This document shows, one piece after another, positions 61,467 through 64,000 of a DNA stretch of 64,000 nucleotides. Made by a program: the position numbers and the translations under genes. Origin of the DNA: Algoriphagus boritolerans DSM 17298 = JCM 18970 (GTDB lineage: Bacteria; Bacteroidota; Bacteroidia; Cytophagales; Cyclobacteriaceae); the NCBI RefSeq assembly GCF_900108085.1, contig NZ_FNVR01000006.1, positions 1-64,000 on the forward strand, in the 5' to 3' direction. Position 1 is the first letter of the stretch. Every line of letters begins with the position of its first letter. The notes under the pieces are model-generated. The model did not search any database. It had not been told where the DNA came from and was given only the letters and a program-made list of their open reading frames with translations.

Positions 61467-62308
61467 AAAATCTCCAGGTTCAAATTGACGACCATTCCGG
61501 GTTTTGCTTCGGTGTAGTCTACGCCATAGAAATGGCCGAAGAAATTCTGGATGAACAGGGTTATTTATACTGTTTGGGCGATATCGTGCACAACGATGAA
61601 GAAGTCAACCGTCTGACCCGAAAAGGACTCAAGATTATTGACCATGAAGAATTGTCCAAACTCAACAATGAAAAGGTCTTGATCCGGGCTCACGGGGAAC
61701 CACCCTCCACTTACGAATTGGCGATCAACAATAATCTGACCCTGATTGATGCCAGCTGTCCGGTCGTACTTAAGCTCCAAAATCGAATCAAGAATTCTTT
61801 TGACAAGGACGAAACGATCTATATCTACGGCAAGCATGGACATGCTGAGGTCATCGGGCTATTGGGACAGACTAACAACAAAGCGGTGGTATTTCAGGAC
61901 ATCTCAGAATTGGACATCCCCAGCTTACCCAAGAGCATTACGCTCTACAGTCAGACCACAAAAAGTACAGACAAATTCTACGAAATAAATGAAATTCTAA
62001 GGCAAAATGGGATCACCGTCAACACGAATGACACCATCTGTCGGCAAGTGTCCAATAGAGACAAAGAGCTGCGGGATTTTGCGGAAAAATTCGATAAAAT
62101 AATTTTTGTCAGTGGTACCAAATCTTCGAACGGTAAGGTTTTGTACAATGTCTGTAAGGAAAAAAACCAGCACACCTATTTTGTGTCTAACCCGGATCAA
62201 ATTGATACCGAATGGTTTGATACAAATGACACTGTCGGAATCTGCGGGGCCACATCCACGCCAATGTGGCTCATGGAGCAAGTGAAGGAGCGTATTCTCA
62301 ACCTTTGA
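61463..62308 (+). CDS. ispH: 4-hydroxy-3-methylbut-2-enyl diphosphate reductase IspH
   Basis: The 281-aa iron-sulfur enzyme makes IPP and DMAPP in the last step of the MEP pathway. The three cluster cysteines are in SGFCFGVVYA, LIDASCPVVLK and NDTICRQVSNRD; diphosphate-binding HGEPP, GKHGHAEVIG and SSNGKVLYNV, and the terminal GICGATSTPMWLMEQV, are also seen. The overlap ATGA with crtYcd places it firmly inside the pigment operon, probably to increase isoprenoid supply. Whether it is the only copy cannot be told from this window. Confidence 0.94.
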   Translation: MKNLQVQIDDHSGFCFGVVYAIEMAEEILDEQGYLYCLGDIVHNDEEVNRLTRKGLKIIDHEELSKLNNEKVLIRAHGEPPSTYELAINNNLTLIDASCPVVLKLQNRIKNSFDKDETIYIYGKHGHAEVIGLLGQTNNKAVVFQDISELDIPSLPKSITLYSQTTKSTDKFYEINEILRQNGITVNTNDTICRQVSNRDKELRDFAEKFDKIIFVSGTKSSNGKVLYNVCKEKNQHTYFVSNPDQIDTEWFDTNDTVGICGATSTPMWLMEQVKERILNL

Positions 62309-62323
62309 TAAAACCGATTCGCT

Positions 62324-63034
62324 ATGAATCCGGCGACTACCCTTATTCCCAAAAGCATTGACCCAAAAGGACTTTTGATCGGCTGGGGGATAATTTTACT
62401 TTGGTCAACATCCCTTATTTATCTGCTTCAGGTCAAGCTCAGCTGGTCCAATCCACTGACTTACCTGGGGATTCTTATCCAAATGCACCTCTACACCGGT
62501 CTTTTTATTACTGCTCATGATGCGATGCATGGCATTGTTTCATCCAACAAAAAATGGAACAAATTCACCGGGTTAATCGCTGCATTGCTGTTCTCTTACA
62601 ATTTCTACTGGAAATTATTCCCAAAACATCACGAGCATCATCGCTATGTGGCCACGGATAAGGATCCGGACTATCATCCTTCCGGAAATTTCTTTCTTTG
62701 GTACTTCAGCTTCATCAAGCAATATGTCACGATCTGGCAGATTCTTTTGATGGCAGCGACATTCAACATTTTGAAGCTTTTCATCCCAACCGAAAATCTG
62801 ATCGTGTTCTGGATGACACCTGCAATCCTTTCTACTTTACAGCTCTTTTTCTTCGGAACCTACCTCCCGCACATGGGAGAAAGTGACAACAAACATCATT
62901 CAAACTCACAATCCAAAAATCACCTTTGGGCGTTTATCAGCTGTTACTTTTTTGGCTATCATTATGAGCATCACGACTCACCGGGCACTCCCTGGTGGAG
63001 ACTTTGGCGCGTGAAAGAGAAACAAACAGCTTGA
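62324..63034 (+). CDS. crtW: Beta-carotene 4-ketolase CrtW
   Basis: The 236-aa membrane di-iron oxygenase has the CrtW pattern: LYTGLFITAHDAMHGIVSS (first His box HDAMH), KHHEHHRYVATDKDPDYHPS (second), and FGTYLPHMGE ... CYFFGYHYEHHDSPGTPWWR (third, YHYEHH). It adds the 4-keto group to beta rings. With crtZ this yields 3-hydroxy-4-keto rings. It lies 15 bp after ispH and is the last gene of the operon. Confidence 0.9.
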   Translation: MNPATTLIPKSIDPKGLLIGWGIILLWSTSLIYLLQVKLSWSNPLTYLGILIQMHLYTGLFITAHDAMHGIVSSNKKWNKFTGLIAALLFSYNFYWKLFPKHHEHHRYVATDKDPDYHPSGNFFLWYFSFIKQYVTIWQILLMAATFNILKLFIPTENLIVFWMTPAILSTLQLFFFGTYLPHMGESDNKHHSNSQSKNHLWAFISCYFFGYHYEHHDSPGTPWWRLWRVKEKQTA

Positions 63035-63115
63035 TTTCGTTGATTTTTGTCAATTATTAGACAATCAGGAAACTTTCTGGGGGATTTTCGATTTTATTTC
63101 TAAACCAACTTCCAT

Positions 63116-64000
63116 ATGCACTTTAGATTGACATTTTTACTCGTCTTTTTAATCCCATTACAGGTTTTTTCTCAAGGAGTCATTCGTGGCCGAGTCTTCA
63201 ATCCTGTCAATAATGAACCCATTGCCTTCGCCAATATTTTAATTCTAAATACAGATATTGGAGCAATTACGGACGAAAATGGAAAATACGAAATCAGTCC
63301 TATAGCACCGGGTCTTTACAATGTTAGGGCAAGTTTTGTTGGATTCAAAAGTTCTACCGCTTTTGAAGTTCAAGTCACCTTAGCGAAAGCAGTTCAGTTA
63401 GATTTTGAGCTGGAAGAAGATGCCTCTGAACTGAGTGAGGTGGTGGTTAGCAGTGAATTTACCAGATCGGAGGAGACGCCATTATCTGTCCGTAAACTCA
63501 ATACCAATGAAATCGAGCGCTATCCTGGCGGGAATAGGGACATTTCACGTGTCATCCAGGCTTTGCCGGGTGTAGCAAGTACGCCCAGCTTTCGCAATGA
63601 TATTCTGATCCGTGGTGGAGCGCCTAATGAGAACAGGTTTTATGTGGATGAAATAGAAGTTCCCGTCATCAATCACTTTTCGACACAAGGTTCATCAGGA
63701 GGTCCAGTTGGAATTCTGAATGTAAACCTGATCAAAAACCTGGACCTCATAGCCGGCGGATTTCCTGCCAACCGGATGGATGCCCTGAGTTCCTTTTTTG
63801 AAATCCAACTCAAGGAAGGCCGTCGGGACAAAATGGCCACACAACTGACGGTGGGCGCGTCCGAGCTGACTTTATCCAATGAAGGTCCACTTTCAGAAAA
63901 AACAACCTATTCCTTTTCGGCCAGAAGGTCTTACTTACAAGGTTTGTTTAGACTATTAGGACTGCCATTCCTCCCAACTTTCAATGACTTCCAAGTCAAG
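63116..64000 (+). CDS. TonB-dependent receptor, 5' part
   Basis: From the ATG at 63116 one frame stays open to the window edge (295 codons). It has a signal peptide (about 1-20, ending VFSQG), a carboxypeptidase-like regulatory domain (GRVFNPVNNEPIAFANILIL, about 24-100) and a TonB plug (VIQALPGVASTPSFRNDILI, then RGGAPNENRFYVDEIEVPV). The barrel lies beyond the window. No SusD is visible. It may be unrelated to the pigment operon; an 81-bp gap separates them. The substrate is unknown. Confidence 0.9.
   Translation, partial: MHFRLTFLLVFLIPLQVFSQGVIRGRVFNPVNNEPIAFANILILNTDIGAITDENGKYEISPIAPGLYNVRASFVGFKSSTAFEVQVTLAKAVQLDFELEEDASELSEVVVSSEFTRSEETPLSVRKLNTNEIERYPGGNRDISRVIQALPGVASTPSFRNDILIRGGAPNENRFYVDEIEVPVINHFSTQGSSGGPVGILNVNLIKNLDLIAGGFPANRMDALSSFFEIQLKEGRRDKMATQLTVGASELTLSNEGPLSEKTTYSFSARRSYLQGLFRLLGLPFLPTFNDFQVK

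Overview
The window reads as chromosome of a Bacteroidota member, most likely order Cytophagales (Algoriphagus/Cyclobacteriaceae-like). Support comes from a GldJ gliding lipoprotein, Reg_prop/Y_Y_Y sensor kinases, a TonB-dependent receptor with an N-terminal carboxypeptidase-like domain, TAnnTTTG-type -7 promoter elements, almost no Shine-Dalgarno sequences, and a carotenoid set (crtI, crtB, crtYcd, crtZ, crtW, cruF) of the kind found in flexixanthin-type pigment makers. No rRNA, tRNA or CRISPR array was seen.

Left end (1-3.3 kb), accessory: the start of a REP-associated tyrosine transposase, a decayed RHS gene cut at three places by 66-bp palindromic elements, its C-terminal tip with an overlapping membrane-protein gene, a tiny lipoprotein gene and several inverted repeats. 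3.3-28.4 kb, housekeeping and stress: lemA-TPM operon, secreted aspartyl protease with PDZ, Fur-family regulator, COX3-like and SRPBCC pair, mfd, gldJ, an S9 peptidase, uppP, a MuiA-type DUF4139 protein with an embedded SusC-like segment, an NlpE-like lipoprotein convergent with oxyR, a Tat-exported Gfo/Idh/MocA oxidoreductase, a double-thioredoxin lipoprotein, an ohrR-like/ohr pair, a lipoprotein pyrophosphatase and an M14 carboxypeptidase. OxyR, OhrR-like/Ohr and the thioredoxin lipoprotein make this a redox-stress neighbourhood.

28.6-50.9 kb is the most striking part: six histidine kinases with nearly the same catalytic core but six different input regions (three propeller receptors, one protein with five tandem ~185-residue modules, one membrane kinase, one NTF2-fold kinase), three stand-alone receiver proteins, one receiver-class III adenylate cyclase, and one cyclic-nucleotide-binding patatin phospholipase. 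None of the receivers has a DNA-binding domain. The gene set suggests a non-transcriptional phosphorelay leading through cAMP to a membrane lipase. A large TolB-propeller amidohydrolase follows.

54.7-64 kb: tspO and a DUF4286 gene diverge from a carotenoid cluster (cruF, crtZ, a B12-binding MerR regulator with CarH-type cobalamin residues, then an ECF-like sigma factor, crtI, crtB, crtYcd, ispH, crtW) and the 5' part of a TonB-dependent receptor. The MerR-B12 plus sigma plus crt arrangement parallels the light-responsive LitR/LitS system of Streptomyces, and a repeated 12-mer lies inside the predicted sigma promoter, where a MerR protein would bind.
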